Source of the DNA: Novosphingobium sp. HII-3
Lineage (GTDB): Bacteria > Pseudomonadota > Alphaproteobacteria > Sphingomonadales > Sphingomonadaceae
Assembly (NCBI RefSeq): GCF_002916655.1
Contig: NZ_PPSM01000011.1
Location: 1 to 58,645, forward strand
Length of the DNA: 58,645 nt
Reading direction: 5' to 3'
Shown here: positions 58,443 to 58,645 of the stretch, one piece after another
Numbering within the stretch: the first letter of the stretch is position 1
Layout of the letters: every line of letters starts with the position of its first letter
Notes under the pieces: model-generated
The model's input: the letters and a program-made list of their open reading frames with translations, nothing else
What the model was told of the DNA's origin: nothing
Databases searched by the model: none
Program-made: the position numbers and the translations under genes

Positions 58443-58645
58443 GGCGTAGACTCATTACGCGTTGCACCAGAGGCGTGTGCAGACGAGCTTGATGGCTGCG
58501 AGATAATTGGCAGCATGCTGACCGGCCCCCACCGAGTGGTCCGGGTTGACTGTTAGTGCATCGTCGCCTCCTGCGCCATTGCCGGCTGGAGGTGGAGCGA
58601 AGCGGAACCGGAAGGCGGCAATGGCGATCTTGCCGTTTCCGGCGC
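58443..58645 (-). mobile_element. IS5-type transposase tail, running off the window
   Basis: Beginning at GGCGTAGACTCATTACGC, the minus strand encodes HAANYLAAIKLVCTRLWCNA and a TAA stop (58455-58457). This matches the usual C-terminus of IS5-family (IS427/IS1031-like) transposases. Upstream of HAANYL the frame stays open to the window edge, but the text (RFRFAPPPAGNGAGGDD) is not transposase-like, so a second junction probably lies near 58515. The CTAG at the left junction fits the target preference reported for some IS5 members. Confidence 0.55.

Overview
The window looks like chromosomal DNA of a sphingomonad-type alphaproteobacterium (Novosphingobium/Sphingobium-like). The basis is the high GC content with strong G/C third-position bias, several TonB-dependent receptors (one of the Xanthomonas/Caulobacter type), a FecI-FecR-receptor cluster, an alphaproteobacterial-type LexA box and an oxidative, non-phosphorylative L-arabinose pathway. 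The assignment is inferred from gene content; no rRNA or housekeeping marker is present. I saw no tRNA, rRNA or CRISPR array.

Layout. (1) 1-7.2 kb: the left edge is the end of an insertion element, probably IS21 family, that cuts a DUF3313 gene. Then come a BASS-type transporter, a DUF4136 lipoprotein / DUF202 / formylglycine-generating-enzyme operon, a divergent DUF2092 plus proline-rich secreted protein pair, a DUF1622 protein and a NarL-type response regulator. (2) 7.5-14.3 kb: a DNA-repair block. A radical SAM protein overlaps a DUF4130-UdgX fusion gene, with a perfect GAAC-N7-GAAC LexA box just before the first start codon, followed by Ku and the three-domain LigD of bacterial NHEJ. (3) 14.4-21.6 kb: ECF sigma factor, FecR anti-sigma, FecA-like receptor with an STN signalling domain, and a large autotransporter. 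(4) 21.9-24.6 kb: an orphan histidine kinase and fumarylacetoacetase.

(5) 24.6-43.8 kb: a complete arabinan utilisation locus. It holds a TonB receptor, an (alpha/alpha)6 glycosidase, two GH43 enzymes, a GH51 arabinofuranosidase, a FucP-type MFS permease and a periplasmic mutarotase. The cytoplasmic route is L-arabinose 1-dehydrogenase, SMP-30 lactonase, IlvD/Edd L-arabonate dehydratase, FAH-fold 2-keto-3-deoxy-L-arabonate dehydratase and 2-oxoglutarate-semialdehyde dehydrogenase, giving 2-oxoglutarate. A FadR-type GntR regulator sits inside the locus. A shared 15-bp motif (ATTNGTCNGACNAT-like) precedes three of its transcription units and is a candidate operator. (6) 43.8-48.3 kb: two SnoaL-like proteins flank an SDR that lacks the catalytic Tyr, opposite a FadE-type acyl-CoA dehydrogenase. 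(7) 48.3-53.9 kb: a terminal oxidase operon of five genes with four-base overlaps: CuA-cytochrome c subunit II, a fused subunit I+III, a small membrane protein, a CtaG-like assembly factor and a triheme cytochrome c. (8) 53.9-58.6 kb: a phospholipase D/cardiolipin synthase and a small DUF6894-like protein, then a scarred region. This contains the C-terminal remnant of an acetate-CoA ligase family gene, an IS3-family element with a frameshifted transposase, a TonB-receptor remnant, and an IS5-type transposase tail that runs off the window.
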